From the NCBI RefSeq assembly GCF_000091305.1, contig NC_013929.1, positions 7,626,001-7,690,000 of the forward strand: a stretch of DNA of 64,000 nucleotides, written 5' to 3'. A model generated the notes under the pieces. That model made no database searches, was not told the origin of the DNA, and saw only the letters and a list, made by a program, of their open reading frames with translations. This DNA is from Streptomyces scabiei 87.22. Its GTDB lineage: Bacteria; Actinomycetota; Actinomycetes; Streptomycetales; Streptomycetaceae. Shown one piece after another: positions 63,432 to 64,000 of the stretch (position 1 is its first letter; the number at the start of each line of letters is the position of its first letter). The translations under genes were made by a program, and so were the position numbers.

Positions 63432-64000
63432 ATGACGGCCGAGCTGGTCCGGGGGCAGAACCATCCGCTGCCCGAGGCCCGACTGGAGATCCGCGTCTCG
63501 GCCGGCACGCCGATCGTGGCCGGGGTCACCCTCGGCGACGAGGGCGGCCGGGTGCAGGGCGTGGAGTGGGTCGCCCACCCGGGCGCGCCCACCCTCCCGG
63601 GCGTCGAGGTGCCGAGACAGGCGGCGGCAGACCATCGCCTCGCCGTGGATCTCGACGCCCTGACGCCGGCCGTGCACCGGGCGACGGTGCTGCTCGCCCT
63701 GCCGTCCGGCAGCGGCGGCCCGGCGCGGTTCGGCGCCGTCGCCGCCCCCTTCGTCGCGGTCACCGGCCTCGACGGCACGGAGGTCGTCAGCTACACCATC
63801 ACCGACCTGGAGTCGGAGTCGGCGGTCATCGCCCTGGAGCTGTACCGCAGACAAGGTGCGTGGAAGGTCCGTGCGGTCGGCCAGGGGTACGCGGGCGGCC
63901 TCGCCGAGCTGCTCGCCGACCAGGGTCTGCCGCAGGCCCAGCAGCTCGCCGGCGGCATCCACGAGGCCGTGCTCCAGGGCCTCGCCCGTTCCGTGGCCGC
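63432..64000 (+). CDS. TerD-family protein, 3' end cut by the window
   Basis: At least 189 residues are visible and the frame is open at the last base. It begins TAELVRGQNHPLPEARLEIRVSAGTPIVAGVTLGDEGGRV and contains RLAVDLDALTPAVHRATVLLALPSGSGGPARFGAVAAPFVAV and SESAVIALELYRRQGAWKVRAVGQGYAGGLAELL, the layout of longer Streptomyces TerD-type proteins that continue past the first TerD domain. GGGGGA lies about 8 bp before the ATG. It forms a tandem pair with the preceding gene. Confidence 0.88.
   Translation, partial: MTAELVRGQNHPLPEARLEIRVSAGTPIVAGVTLGDEGGRVQGVEWVAHPGAPTLPGVEVPRQAAADHRLAVDLDALTPAVHRATVLLALPSGSGGPARFGAVAAPFVAVTGLDGTEVVSYTITDLESESAVIALELYRRQGAWKVRAVGQGYAGGLAELLADQGLPQAQQLAGGIHEAVLQGLARSVA

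Overview
This is a high-GC chromosomal window from a Streptomyces species. The evidence is very strong G/C bias at third codon positions, frequent GTG starts, Streptomyces-typical families (SPW_0924, DUF6343, Scr1-type HTH with DUF397, DUF574 methyltransferase) and a core gene order (pyk, ANTAR regulator, liv, polA, rpsA, coaE, uvrB, TerD) that I recall from S. coelicolor. No phage, plasmid, IS element or CRISPR array is visible. The region is mostly chromosomal core and conserved accessory genes.

Layout. 1-2.4 kb: the 3' end of pyruvate kinase, a free-standing HTH/LAGLIDADG protein, a tRNA-Leu(CAA) and an ANTAR response regulator. 2.5-8.2 kb: a complete branched-chain amino-acid ABC importer read leftward (binding protein, LivH, an enlarged LivM, LivG, LivF), with a hairpin between the binding protein and the permeases. 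8.5-12.5 kb: a lipoprotein/membrane-protein pair, a hotdog thioesterase and an FdhF/YdeP-type molybdopterin oxidoreductase. 13-15.8 kb: polA. 16-21 kb: envelope genes, namely a DUF4184 membrane protein, a secreted lytic transglycosylase with a long, probably structured leader, a 44-residue SPW_0924 peptide and a DUF3068 protein. 20.9-28.5 kb: hrpB, a methyltransferase, rpsA, a PAC2 protein, coaE and a TPR protein.

28.5-33.6 kb: small membrane proteins, an acyltransferase and methyltransferase pair, an S4 RNA-binding protein, a family-5 uracil-DNA glycosylase and prolyl aminopeptidase. 33.6-37.3 kb: a catabolic module with a GntR/FadR regulator, a perfect 16-bp palindrome in the divergent promoter, an NCS1 permease and a hydantoin/allantoin racemase-like protein, with a RidA protein facing them. 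37.6-42 kb: a FUSC protein, a small protein and a single-chain ABC exporter. 42.3-46 kb: a developmental-type regulatory cluster comprising a hypothetical protein, an anti-sigma-like ATPase with a repeat-rich tail, an Scr1-family HTH, a DUF397 protein and a SAM methyltransferase, with two inverted repeats between the divergent genes.

46.3-51.4 kb: a MocR regulator divergent from an AhpD-like protein, a GltD homologue with no GltB, a DUF1772 protein and a DUF2293 protein. 51.5-55.1 kb: a uridine-kinase-like protein lacking a canonical P-loop, a CBS pair protein, CorA and a methyltransferase. 55.3-60.5 kb: pseudouridine breakdown (psuG-psuK), a VOC protein, Ogt alkyltransferase, a secreted GDPD and an MHYT sensor. 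60.5-64 kb: uvrB and two TerD-family genes, the second cut by the window end. Several intergenic tandem repeats (14, 17 and 26 bp, plus a hexanucleotide array) and strong hairpins are listed separately. I found no single large undescribed system; the most promising loci are the HATPase/Scr1/DUF397/methyltransferase cluster and the NCS1/racemase module with its operator.
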